The position numbers and the translations under genes were made by a program. Source: Marinitoga sp. 38H-ov (lineage in GTDB: Bacteria > Thermotogota > Thermotogae > Petrotogales > Petrotogaceae). From it: a stretch of DNA of 48,406 bases. Below the pieces are notes generated by a model. It did no database searches, was not told the origin of the DNA, and saw only the letters and a list, made by a program, of their open reading frames with translations. The stretch is taken from NCBI RefSeq assembly GCF_011057715.1, contig NZ_LNGH01000012.1, positions 1-48,406 of the forward strand. Reading direction: 5' to 3'. Below, in pieces: positions 26,221 to 35,137 of the stretch (positions are counted from its first letter, which is position 1; the number at the start of each line of letters is the position of its first letter).

Positions 26221-26811
26221 TTATTCTTTTGTTTTGCTTTTTTTCTCTGCTTTCCCTATAAAGATTTGTGAAAGAGCATCATCTAACTCTATTAAATGCT
26301 TGGTTTTCAGTTTTGAATATATATACTTATTCCCAAAATCTTTATGCTTTCTTAATCTTAATTTACTTATCGCCCTAATATGCATTAAGTTTATACAGCT
26401 ATTATCTTTTAATTCTGGAATATCATCAACTTTAATTAATCCGTTAAAATTTTTATTTGTTCCCTTTCCATTAAAAGTTGTAATAGGTGCTACAATTAAC
26501 GTATGTGCTTTAGGTGAATTGTATTTTTCTAAAACAACAGCAGGCCTTTTCCCCATTTGCTCAGAACCTAATATCAAACCAAAATCTACATAAATTATGT
26601 CTCCTTTTTTGAATCGTGGAAGATTTTCATATTTGAAAGAAAAATCTTCTAAACTTTTATTTAAATGCTTTTCAAATTCAACAAAAAGATTATTTATCTT
26701 TTTAAGATTATTATTTTTAAGATTAACATTATTTAGAATATTCTTTATGTTTTCTACTATATTCTCTATATTTTTCTTCACATCAGCAATTGTAATCTTA
26801 TTATTGGACAT
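26221..26811 (-). CDS. PemK/MazF-like endoribonuclease toxin with N-terminal extension
   Basis: The protein has 196 residues. Residues 1-65 are a Lys/Asn-rich coiled-coil-like head. From about 68 the MazF fold begins: KKGDIIYVDFGLILGSEQMGKRPAVVLEK, then LIVAPITTF and SCINLMHIRAISKLRL. MazF/PemK toxins cut mRNA, and the Gly-x-Glu-x2-Gly-x-Arg-Pro motif is intact. No protein antitoxin gene is next to it. A candidate structured small RNA lies downstream on the same strand, which is notable because type III toxins share this fold. AAAGGTGG precedes the ATG. Confidence 0.8.
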   Translation of the reverse strand: MSNNKITIADVKKNIENIVENIKNILNNVNLKNNNLKKINNLFVEFEKHLNKSLEDFSFKYENLPRFKKGDIIYVDFGLILGSEQMGKRPAVVLEKYNSPKAHTLIVAPITTFNGKGTNKNFNGLIKVDDIPELKDNSCINLMHIRAISKLRLRKHKDFGNKYIYSKLKTKHLIELDDALSQIFIGKAEKKSKTKE

Positions 26812-27029
26812 TTATATCCACCTTTCCTAATGCTTTAATTGATCAATTTCAATTTACAAAATATTGATTACAACTAGATTCTTAAAAAAAGTATCTCCTT
26901 TACAACGACTGTGAAATTCAAATTTTAGGTAGAGGTAATACTATTTTCAGTAGTTTTACAATAACTTACTAACAATATCACTTTTAATAGTTGATACAAT
27001 AATTAAGGAACTTCTTTAATATAATAAAA

Positions 27030-27057
27030 TAAAAACTGTGGAAAATCCCCAGTTTTA
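27030..27057 (-). terminator. Terminator downstream of gene remnant
   Basis: AAAACTG-TGG/CC-CAGTTTT stem, with T-rich sequence on the minus-strand side. Confidence 0.55.
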
Positions 27058-27102
27058 TCACTAAATCATTTATTGACCCAGATTCTTATTTGCAGTTCTA
27101 CG

Positions 27103-27351
27103 CTATACTTTCCCATTTAACACTTCATTAACTATATCACAAAAAATACTTTCACTCAAAAATTCTTCTATCACCACAGAAAAATTAAATTTAACATTTT
27201 CATCTCCAAAAAAACCTGTGTATTTGTTTATCAAAACTTTTTTATCAGAAAAACTTTCCAATACCTCTTCGGAATTATACCATCTATTATTTTTATTATT
27301 TCAAGAATAACATATAACATAAGATTTTTTCTCCGACGCTGCTAAAAACAT
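27103..27351 (-). pseudogene. Unidentified gene remnant with one frameshift
   Basis: Minus strand from ATG at 27351: MFLAASEKKSYVICYS, a shift, then NNRWYNSEEVLESFSDKKVL, INKYTGFFGDENVKFNFSVV and EEFLSESIFCDIVNEVLNGKV to a stop at 27103. About 80 residues. It may be the tail of a larger lost protein. No family recognised. Of the 900-bp gap 26812-27730 the rest holds only a further minus-strand scrap (HEILAVHGMVGISV near 27425-27470). Confidence 0.4.
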
Positions 27352-27730
27352 TATAAATTATTTTTCCAATTTGATAATATAATATAGCATTAATAATAGA
27401 TTTTTAGTTCAACAATTTGGTCAAACACTTATTCCCACCATTCCATGAACAGCAAGAATTTCATGATCCTTTTTTTTAAAATTAATTAACCAAAATCAAG
27501 ATATAAAGCTATATATGTATTAAACTATTAAATTCGTTTTTTACCTTAATCATTATCTTTTTACAAATTATAATCAAACAATATAAATTATTTTGGTAAA
27601 TAAAATCATTTTCATTGTTTGTATATAATATTATCTAATGATTTTATTCTTTAAAAAGAGAAAGAACTATATTGAATTGACAAATATAAAAAAAACTAAA
27701 AAATTCTTTTAGAATTTTTAGGATTACATT

Positions 27731-28681
27731 TTATAATTTCTCTTTTTTATGCGATATATATTTATTCTCTGTTATTAACGATTGTTCGTAGTCATCATTC
27801 AGAACTTTAACTAAATCATCCAAATCAGTATTTTTATCAATAATTATTTTATTATTTTTAATCTCTACACCAATTGGTATATCTTTTTTTAAAATTTTTA
27901 ATTTTTCCATATCAATTTTTTTATAATATTTATTTCTTTGTGCAGTATACAGTTTGTGTGCAAATCGTTTTGATGTTTCTATTTTAGACAATATTTTATT
28001 CTTTGCCTCATTATCTATTTTTAAGAATGTAATTTGTTCGAACGAATTAATAAAATCTTTTGATTCATTTTGATAATATTCAACAAAATTAAAAATATAT
28101 TCAAATTTTGATAAGTTTTTTGATATGAAAAAATTATCCATTAATATAATATCGAATGTATTTCCCATTCCCAATATATTATCTTTTACTAGTTTAAACT
28201 CATCATTATCTAAAATAAAGAACATCTTTTTTGTATGCATAAATTGTGATTTAATAAATTTTTGAAAAAATAAAAATTGTTTTGTAATTTTATCACTTTC
28301 AAATTCGATTTTTATTATCCAAGCTTTTATTTTATTAATTTCATTTAAAGTATCCTTTGATATTATTTCAGGTTCTTTTTCCTCAGTAATATACGGATAT
28401 ATTTCTTGAAAATCTTTTATTTCAGAGGTATTAATTTTAAAAATAGGTTGTTCTTCATCAGGATTGTAATCAGGTATCTTATTATTTAATTCTTCTATTT
28501 GGTTTATATAATTGTCAATCTCATCCATTAAAATTTTCGATATCTTTTCCCTGATATCTGTACCAAAAAGTAATTTATAGACAACGAAAGGTACTTTTTT
28601 CGTTTCTTTTTTTTCAAATAGATAAATCTTTATTGAAGCACTATCTAATTTAGATTTAATTTCTTCAAAAACATTCTTCAT
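27731..28681 (-). CDS. kwaB: Kiwa anti-phage protein KwaB (DUF4868)
   Basis: The protein has 316 residues, the usual KwaB length. The DUF4868 core is visible: IKAWIIKIEFESDKITKQFL, then FFILDNDEFKLV and FDIILMDNFFISKNLSKFEY with a FEYIFNFV helix, and a C-terminal helical part. KwaB is the cytoplasmic DNA-binding partner that acts with membrane protein KwaA in Kiwa, a two-gene defence system triggered at the membrane during phage infection. The ATG overlaps the KwaA stop (ATGA), the gene order of known Kiwa operons. Recognition is from family features; no search was run. Confidence 0.83.
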   Translation of the reverse strand: MKNVFEEIKSKLDSASIKIYLFEKKETKKVPFVVYKLLFGTDIREKISKILMDEIDNYINQIEELNNKIPDYNPDEEQPIFKINTSEIKDFQEIYPYITEEKEPEIISKDTLNEINKIKAWIIKIEFESDKITKQFLFFQKFIKSQFMHTKKMFFILDNDEFKLVKDNILGMGNTFDIILMDNFFISKNLSKFEYIFNFVEYYQNESKDFINSFEQITFLKIDNEAKNKILSKIETSKRFAHKLYTAQRNKYYKKIDMEKLKILKKDIPIGVEIKNNKIIIDKNTDLDDLVKVLNDDYEQSLITENKYISHKKEKL

Positions 28682-29262
28682 TCAGCATCCCCCCTAAACA
28701 AATATAATCCAGGATTAATCTGTATTATTTTCACCTTTTTTTGCTCTCTAATAAAATTATTCATTTGATAAAAAGATAATTTTGTTAAAAGAATTGCAGA
28801 TTTATTATTTTTCCAGCTGTTCTGTTTAAAATCAAATTCAATTACATGATAACCTAATATCATTAATATAGGATTTACAGCAAACATATCACTTTTTATA
28901 TAAAGAATTGCTATTAAAAATATTAAAATTATCAGGATAATTACATTTTTTCCTTGATTAAATGTTAATAAAGGTAATATATAAGTAACTAAATAGGAGG
29001 TAACTTCGCTATCTATAGTTTTACATGATTTGATTTCTACAATATCAAAATCAGTTGAGCTTTTAAAATACTTTAGCATACAAAAAAGGCATAATATTGA
29101 TAAAGAAAAAAAGAAAAAAACCCAAGATAAAAACGTATTGAAATGAAAAAAAGGAAATTTACAATTAATAGTATTATAATCAATAACCCAGTACATAAAA
29201 TAAAATGGTATATACGAAGTAAGAAACAAAATCACTTTAAATAATAAGCTAAGTTTTTTCAT
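28678..29262 (-). CDS. kwaA: Kiwa anti-phage membrane protein KwaA
   Basis: About 194 residues with four hydrophobic helices: KVILFLTSYIPFYFMYWVI at the start, a second with WVFFFFSLSILCLFCML, a third near VTSYLVTYILPLLTF and a fourth VIILIILIFLIAILYI. A Cys-containing loop and a short cytoplasmic end with GLYLFRGD follow. The SYIP and YLVTYILP phrases and the four-helix plan fit KwaA, the membrane sensor of Kiwa. The ATG at 29262 with GAGGAGGTG upstream is preferred over GTG 29271. Translationally coupled to kwaB. Confidence 0.82.
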   Translation of the reverse strand: MKKLSLLFKVILFLTSYIPFYFMYWVIDYNTINCKFPFFHFNTFLSWVFFFFSLSILCLFCMLKYFKSSTDFDIVEIKSCKTIDSEVTSYLVTYILPLLTFNQGKNVIILIILIFLIAILYIKSDMFAVNPILMILGYHVIEFDFKQNSWKNNKSAILLTKLSFYQMNNFIREQKKVKIIQINPGLYLFRGDAE

Positions 29263-29429
29263 TACCAACACCTCCTCACATATAATGTTTTCGTATAATT
29301 AATAAATTTAATAATTGTTTTTAAGAAAATATTCTAATTCTGAGTTATTATTTAACTATAGTGATTCAATCACTTTTCATGTATTATAAATATATTTAAT
29401 CCAATATTCCTCTCTTCATCTTCTTTTCT

Positions 29430-29609
29430 TTATAAGCGTGTAATAGGATCTTCTGTAATAAGCAATGGTATTGCTTTATTTTTTAATATTTTTTTAATTT
29501 TATTGCATGAGGATATTTATACCTAGAACATTTAGTTGAAATAACAGAAAGTTAGCTATTTTTTCTTTATCTTTTTAAAATCATTTGAATCAATTTTATA
29601 CAAATTCAT
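29430..29609 (-). pseudogene. Unidentified gene remnant between Kiwa and DUF2188
   Basis: Minus strand ATG at 29609 after AAGGTGATT: NLYKIDSNDFKKIKKK, then a shift to IANFLLFQ, and another to KYPHAIKLKKILKNKAIPLL and ITEDPITRL. At least two shifts in 60 codons. No family recognised. The gap 29263-29650 holds nothing else. Confidence 0.35.
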
Positions 29610-29650
29610 TTTCAAAATAATCACCTTCTAACTAATTGAAAAAAACTTTA

Positions 29651-29878
29651 TTAGCCTTTAGGTGGATATGGATCATTACCATAACTATTCTTATCTCTTA
29701 TTTTTCCGTCTTTCCTATGAATTATTAATTCACTTTTTTGGTTTTTAGCTATTTCTTTTCCAAAGTCTATTGCGTCTTTTTGAGTATCAAATTTTTTAGT
29801 TACTTTTTTATTTCCTTCACCTCTAACTGCCCAACCTCCATTATGAGGAACCACGTGTTGATTCTTTTTTTTACCCAT
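29651..29878 (-). CDS. DUF2188-family protein
   Basis: The protein has 75 residues. It matches DUF2188 throughout: KNQHVVPHNGGWAVRGEGNK, the FDTQKDAIDFGKEIAKNQ helix, LIIHRKDGKIRDKNSYGNDP and a PPKG end. These small proteins are found in many bacteria, often beside phage, plasmid or defence genes; function is unknown. It lies between the Kiwa pair and the HEPN-like protein, all on the minus strand, and may simply be a passenger. Confidence 0.85.
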   Translation of the reverse strand: MGKKKNQHVVPHNGGWAVRGEGNKKVTKKFDTQKDAIDFGKEIAKNQKSELIIHRKDGKIRDKNSYGNDPYPPKG

Positions 29879-30105
29879 TTTCTGCCCCCCTTTTTAATCA
29901 TTTTTTTTAAAATTTCCACACACAGTCTTTATTTTATATCTAAAATACATCTTTAAAAATATAAGGTAAATTTTATAATCTAATAATATATAGATTTTTA
30001 ACTTTAAAGGAATAAGTAAATAAAGGTTTTATAAGTTTTTATCTAACGCAATGGTATTTCTAAACCAGAAGTCTTATAATATTCAGTTTAAATTGCATAT
30101 TTTAA

Positions 30106-31461
30106 TTAAATATTTTTTGAATTTCTTAAACTAAAAATTTTATTAAGCATTGCTTTTAGTTCTTTCAAGAGTATTTCCATACTTTCTATAACTTCTAAAT
30201 TTATATCCCAAATTTCATCATCAATTTCGTTTTTTTGAGTAGTGGTAAATTCAAGAAGGGCTTCAATAAGTTCTTTATCTTCAAATTTAAAATTTTGATA
30301 TATAGATTTTTGATTTGATTTAAAATATGAAAATAAAGTTAAATTTCTTAGTTCAATTTTTGTATTTTTAAAGTTTACATCAATTGGCTTATCAATTAAA
30401 AAAAATCTGTGAAATGCATAGTTTCTAGTATCAGCTATAATCTCTCTATATTTATTTAAAGATGGAATTCTTTCACTTCCTTTTAAAATTTTTGGGATTT
30501 TTTTAAATTTTGCTATTAATGAATAAAATTCATAAATTAACATCCATAATATTAAAGGTTTAAGGTCCATTATAGTTACTAAAACTTTTAATAATTTAAT
30601 AGCATCATCTACAAATGCATAAGATAATCTCTTTAGTTCAATAAGGAAGTCGTCCTTTTCTTCATTTTTATTTGCAGATTTATATTTATTTAAATTATAT
30701 ATATATTTCTTTTTTTGTTTTTCAAAGGACTCTATCATTTTATTTATTAAGGAATTATTGTTCTCAAAATTATTTAAAAAATCCATTTGAAAATGAGATT
30801 TTTCTAAAAGTTTTTCAAAACCCTTTGAAACTGCTTCAGTTACAGCTTTTTTATTATCGGTATTTTCAATTTCTAATATTTTTTGAGATATTTCACTTAT
30901 AATTTTTTCAGAATTAAGGGATTTAATAATATAGCATCCAGTTTCCTCATCAACCTTGTTTTCAATACAATTTGGATCATATTTTATTTTTTTTATTTTT
31001 TTAGTATTATTTAAATTTACTTCACAAGGTACATCTTTTAAGTTACCTATTAAAACAAAAATTAAATCTCCAATATTTTCGATTTCTTCTTTAATAATTT
31101 CTTTCCAGGTTCTCCCTTCATTTTTTTCTTTATTATCTTCATTTAATTTTATTATTTCTAAAAAATCTTCTTTTTTAAATATTTTAAAATCTGTTTTCAT
31201 TTCTTTTGATAAAATCCCGATAAAAATATTTTTTTCTTCATCATTAGTGCCACTTGAAAAACAAATATATTTGTCATTTTTTGTTGTACTAACAAAGTTT
31301 TTTCTATTTAAAAAGCTATTATTAATACATATTACCGTATCTTTAGATATTTTTTTTATTTCACCATTAATATGTTTTTCTATTTCATATGAATATTCTG
31401 TAATTAACCTTTCTACTTTTTTAATAATAGTATTTTTAATATCATCATACATTTTTTCCAT
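30106..31461 (-). CDS. Unknown protein with HEPN-like RxxxxH motif
   Basis: About 451 residues, no family recognised. The start at 31461 (MEKMYDDIKN) has AAGGTGAG upstream and is preferred over 31479. The N-terminal 200 residues are alpha/beta (VICINNSFL, YICFSSGTN, DLIFVLIGN). The middle has a Lys-rich coiled region (about 205-270). The C-terminus is helical, with a hydrophobic LVTIMDLKPLILWMLIYEFY and TRNYAFHRF at about 345-353. RNYAFH (about 346-351) fits the R-x4-H active motif of HEPN ribonucleases, common toxic effectors in defence. Neighbours are Kiwa and Gabija. An 11-bp palindrome lies at its start. Confidence 0.5.
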   Translation of the reverse strand: MEKMYDDIKNTIIKKVERLITEYSYEIEKHINGEIKKISKDTVICINNSFLNRKNFVSTTKNDKYICFSSGTNDEEKNIFIGILSKEMKTDFKIFKKEDFLEIIKLNEDNKEKNEGRTWKEIIKEEIENIGDLIFVLIGNLKDVPCEVNLNNTKKIKKIKYDPNCIENKVDEETGCYIIKSLNSEKIISEISQKILEIENTDNKKAVTEAVSKGFEKLLEKSHFQMDFLNNFENNNSLINKMIESFEKQKKKYIYNLNKYKSANKNEEKDDFLIELKRLSYAFVDDAIKLLKVLVTIMDLKPLILWMLIYEFYSLIAKFKKIPKILKGSERIPSLNKYREIIADTRNYAFHRFFLIDKPIDVNFKNTKIELRNLTLFSYFKSNQKSIYQNFKFEDKELIEALLEFTTTQKNEIDDEIWDINLEVIESMEILLKELKAMLNKIFSLRNSKNI

Positions 31462-31481
31462 AATTCTCACCTTGACCATAT

Positions 31482-31507
31482 TTACGATTATTATTAAATA
31501 ATCGTAA
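31482..31507. promoter_or_regulatory. Perfect 11-bp palindrome upstream of HEPN-like gene
   Basis: TTACGATTATT at 31482-31492 with its exact complement at 31497-31507, 4-bp spacer, 20 bases before the start at 31461. Suits an operator or a 5' hairpin; no regulator gene is next to it. Confidence 0.5.
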
Positions 31508-31572
31508 TATCTACCTCATATAATCAGAAACATCACACTAATTTTATAATTTAAAAATTTTTTCCTTTTATT

Positions 31573-31701
31573 TCAAGCTAACTTTACTTCAGTAAAATTT
31601 TCTTCACCAAACAATTCTTTTATATTATTTATCGATTCATTATCTAAATTTGATGTAAAAATAATAGCTAAATTTCTTTTTGCTCTAGAACAAATAACAT
31701 G
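31573..31701 (-). pseudogene. Gabija GajB (UvrD-like helicase), last about 42 residues
   Basis: After the TnpB element, minus strand reads HVICSRAKRNLAIIFTSNLD, then NNIKELFGEENFTEVKLA and a stop at 31573. SRAK plus a hydrophobic strand is SF1 motif VI, as in UvrD/GajB tails. With the GajA relic 1.4 kb upstream this is most simply the end of GajB; the rest was lost or displaced when the TnpB element came in. Confidence 0.6.
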
Positions 31702-31832
31702 AACTACCACACCTTACAGAAGATGTGGCTTCCTGTTTCATCCCATGATAACTCGTAAACCGAAGTTTTCCGTTCCGCCGCCAGTGCATGATCCACAGGC
31801 TTAAATTCGGGCGGTTCCCGCCCTACTACTTA
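31702..31832 (-). mobile_element. Right end of TnpB element, candidate omega RNA
   Basis: Directly after the tnpB stop the minus strand has GC-rich hairpins in an AT-rich setting: AGGGCGGGAACCGCCC (inner GGGCGG/CCGCCC), GAAAACTTCGGTTT, and the end hairpin CCACATCTTCTGTAAGGTGTGG followed by TAGTTCA. IS605-type right ends have this form, and TnpB guide RNAs (omega RNA) come from this same end. The likely element border is near 31701, where the GajB fragment begins; the guide would be the flanking bases. Confidence 0.65.
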
Positions 31833-32937
31833 TTAAAACGCATAATTTGCTAAATTAATTGCTGCATTTATATCTCTATCATTTTCTGTCCCACATTTAG
31901 GACATACCCATTTTCTGATATTTAAGTTCTTAACTTTTTCATTTTTGTGTCCGCAAATATGGCATATCTGACTTGATGCGTAGAATCTGTCTGTTTTGAT
32001 TAGTTCTATTTCCTGTCTTTTTGCTTTGTATTCTAATATTGTTATGAACTTATTCCACGACTGCCAATGAATATACTTTGAAAGTTTTTTATTTTTCAAC
32101 ATTCCTTTGATGTTTAAATTTTCTACCACTATCTTGCCAACTTGGTTTTCGCTGACAATTTTGTGGGTTATTTTATGTATCCAATCTTTTTTAATATTAT
32201 TGATTTTTTCAATGTACTTTGCAAGTTTTATCCTTGATTTTTCTCTATTTTTTGAACCTTTTTGTTTTTTAGACAATTGTCTGTATAATCTTTTCAGTCT
32301 TTTTTCATACTTTTTCAAATTAGGCATACTATATTTTTCGCCATTGCTTAATGTGATTGTATCTTTTACTCCTAAATCTATTCCTAAAATATAATTTGAT
32401 GTATTCGTTATTTGTACATCTGGAACTTCCATAACTATTGATGCATAGTATTTGTTTGTTGTTGTCTTTTCGAAGGTAACGTTCTTGATCTTGAATGTAT
32501 CTGGTAGTGTTCTATGTATGCGTACCTTTATTCCTTCTTTGAATTTAGGCACGAATATATATCCATACTTTATATTGTTCATATACAATTGTATATGCTG
32601 AGGCACTCTAAATGTTTGTCTGTTTTTCTTTTTCTTGGAGTTCGGATATTTAGCTTGTTTTTTGAAGAAATTCTTGAATGTGCGTTCTAAATCTTTGAGT
32701 GATTGTTGAAGTGTTTGAGAATTGACTTTATTACATATTTATCTGTTTTCTTTAACTTCACAAGAACACGAGCCCAATTATTGTAATTAGCTGAAATGTT
32801 CAACTTTTTGTACATAATAGAAGAATAGTTCAAAAATTATATACAAATCGAGCACAACCAAAATGCTTATTTAATTTTTCTTCTTGTTCTTTCGTAAGGT
32901 AAATACGAAATTTGTAAGTTTGAAGTATTTTTTTCAC
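31833..32937 (-). pseudogene. tnpB: TnpB (IS200/IS605 type), broken N-terminus
   Basis: From GTG at 32937: ILQTYKFRIYLTKEQEEKLN, then GCARFVYN, several shifts until about 32740, then an open frame SQTLQQSLKDLERTFKNFFK to the end. The RuvC nuclease parts are intact: GIDLGVKD, VVENLNIKGML, the zinc finger CHICG...CPKCG and a final NDRDINAAINL. The N-terminal 60 residues lie in wrong frames, so activity is unlikely unless the shorter frame (from 32606) is made. No tnpA is seen. It sits inside the Gabija remnant. Confidence 0.8.
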
Positions 32938-33079
32938 TTCCTTGAGACTTAATATATTCTTTTGTATGTATTAATTTCAACCCATGTATCACAATATTTG
33001 CAAATTCATCTCCATATTATAGAAGGTAGTGTCTTCTTTGCAATAAAGCGATAAATATTTTCATCTCTTTTCGCTTAGC

Positions 33080-34509
33080 ATTTTTCTCTATTTATATTAA
33101 TTGAATTAATATCTGTTATAATTAATGTTTTTAAATTTAGAAATTCTAATAGTCCTTTAAACTTATGCATATAAGCTCTTCCAATTTCTACTATTGAAAT
33201 ATATTGATTAGATAATCTTTTTTGAGGATTTTTGTTAAAATCATCTTTATATTTTTCTTCAAATGTTTTAATAAAAAATGAAATAAAATTCTCTCAACAG
33301 TTCCTTCAATTAATACAGCTTTATCTGAAAAAAACAAATCACATTTACCTAAAGTAAGATATTTTTTTTAATATTATCTTCTACATCATTAGATATAAAT
33401 TCTCTTTTATTTCAGTATATCAGAATGAAAAATATTTTATGCTTTCAAATTTCGCATTACCTAAAATGTGTGAAGAATGTGTGGATATTATTATTTGAAC
33501 ATTATCATTATCTTTTTTATTAAAAGTGTTTCTATATTTCTTATAAACACACTTTGCATTTGTGGATGCATATGCGCTTTTTTCTATAAATATATTAGCA
33601 TCATTCCCTGAAACATCATAATAAAAAGACATAAATATAAATAAGATTACTAAATCCCATTCGGGTAATTTCACTCGAGTCATAATATAGTTTTATATTA
33701 ACAAAGACTCTGGTGTAATATCAGAAAGAAGATTCACTTTTTCTGTATTAAAACCCGGGAATCCAAAATTTTCAAATACTTTTACAAAATCTTCCAAAAA
33801 TGGATTTAATTCATCATTAATATCTTTATTAACCTCATCCAACTTTTTCTCTAACTTTATAACTCTATCTTTTTCATTAATTCTTTTATTATATTTAGTA
33901 TTAAACATTTTAGAAAGGGCTGATTGTGTTTTAGGATAATCCACATCTAAAACTCTTTGTGCTTGTATAAATTTTACTTTTATTAAATCTTCTACATATT
34001 TGCTGTTAACTTTTTCTTCCTTCGCTAACAGAATATATATATACTTTGTAATAGTTGTTTATTATTTTTTTTTATTTCCTAAAAAATTCTTTTTCATTAA
34101 TAACTTCTTTCATTTCTTCAAATAAATTTTTTGGGGATTCACAACTATATTCGAATAAAATTTCTATTTTATTATCATCTTTAAGATTTAAGAAAAAAGG
34201 ATATAAAATCGCCCAATTATCTTTTTCAGTATATTCCACAAATAACGATAATATAATTCATTTTTTTATTTCATCAAAAAACATATCTTCATTTTCCAGA
34301 TATTTTTGAAATAATTCATAAAACTTATTATGATTTTCTATGGAGAAATCTTCAAGTCTGAAACTATTTCTGTTTTAAAAAACATATAAAATATAGTGGC
34401 AAATGATGTTTTTCCAGTATTGTTTTTGCCAACAATAACAGTAGTTTTATCTTTCAAATCTATTTTTTAACAATCTAAAATTTTCTACTTTTACTCTTTT
34501 TATTTTCAA
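33080..34509 (-). pseudogene. Gabija GajA (OLD-like ATPase/TOPRIM nuclease), many frameshifts
   Basis: Starts at TTG 34509: KIKRVKVENFRLLKN, then, after a shift, KTTVIVGKNNTGKTS (Walker A, about 34400-34440). Later come FIQAQRVLDVDYPKTQSALS (about 33890-33970), AHMHPQMQSVFIRNIETLL in an alternative frame near 33530-33580 (family EAHLHPQMQ), QIIISTHSSHIL (about 33460-33500) and the TOPRIM part CDLFFSDKAVLIEGTVER, YISIVEIGRAYMHKFKGLLE and LKTLIITDIN (33350-33100). This order matches GajA. At least five frameshifts are present, so the system is dead. The end is taken at about 33080. Confidence 0.8.
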
Positions 34510-34712
34510 TAGACTTACCTCAAAAACTATACACTTTTATTTTACCATTATTAATCTTAAAATTCCTTTTTGTTTCTAAAAGTTACATAATTATAAAATA
34601 AAATTAATTAATCATTTGATATACTAATTTTTCTTCGAAATTTCCCACGTTACTCTTCAGTAACTTCATTCCCAAATAATTTATTAACTATTTCCATGCA
34701 AGAATAATATTT

Positions 34713-34737
34713 TATACTACAATTGTCAGCGCTGACA
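34713..34737 (+). promoter_or_regulatory. Conserved -10 and perfect palindrome of module copy 2
   Basis: TATACT (34713-34718), ACAAT, then TGTCAGCGCTGACA (34724-34737), a perfect 14-bp palindrome. Copy 1 has the same layout with one mismatch. Suits an operator at the start site. Confidence 0.65.
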
Positions 34738-34811
34738 GAGAAGAAAAACAAAGAATAAAAATAAGTAAAAAAAGAAATTAAAGTAAAAACAAATTGAAAG
34801 GAGATGAAAAG

Positions 34812-35027
34812 ATGGCAACTAAAATTAGTTTAGGAGATAAGGTAAGAATATCTTTTGATTATGGAGTAGATAATAATGGAAAACAAATATTAAAAAGAAA
34901 ATCATTTCCAATTATAGCAGGAGCAACAGATGATCAAGTATATACAGCAGCAAATAATTTTGCATCATTATGTGAAAAAACATTGGTAGAAATTGAGAAA
35001 ATAGAAAATTATGAATTACAAGCATAA
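34812..35027 (+). CDS. DUF1659-family small protein (copy 2)
   Basis: About 71 residues (MATKISLGDKVRISFDYGVD start), nearly the same as the copy at 24518; changes are few (for example NNG for GNG, LKRKS for IKRKA). Family and likely partner as for copy 1. The spacing to the DUF2922 gene is 110 bases here compared with 16 in copy 1, so the pair may have separate translation control. ATG 34812 has GGAGATGA upstream. Confidence 0.85.
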   Translation: MATKISLGDKVRISFDYGVDNNGKQILKRKSFPIIAGATDDQVYTAANNFASLCEKTLVEIEKIENYELQA

Positions 35028-35137
35028 TTTTAAAATCTAAAAATTTAAATTATTCAAAATTTTAGATTATATCAAAATGAAAGTATAAAAGAAAATAAAA
35101 AGTATAGAAAATAATAAAAAAATATGGAGGTGTTAAT

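Noticed and set aside
30956-31501. 181-codon plus-strand open frame
   Set aside because: It is the complement of the intact HEPN-like gene, rich in Phe/Ile/Ser as expected for a shadow, and has no ribosome site.
35001-35137. Riboswitch between the DUF1659 and DUF2922 genes of module copy 2
   Set aside because: Only a weak AT-rich inverted repeat is seen; no aptamer-like conserved bases, and copy 1 lacks the segment.
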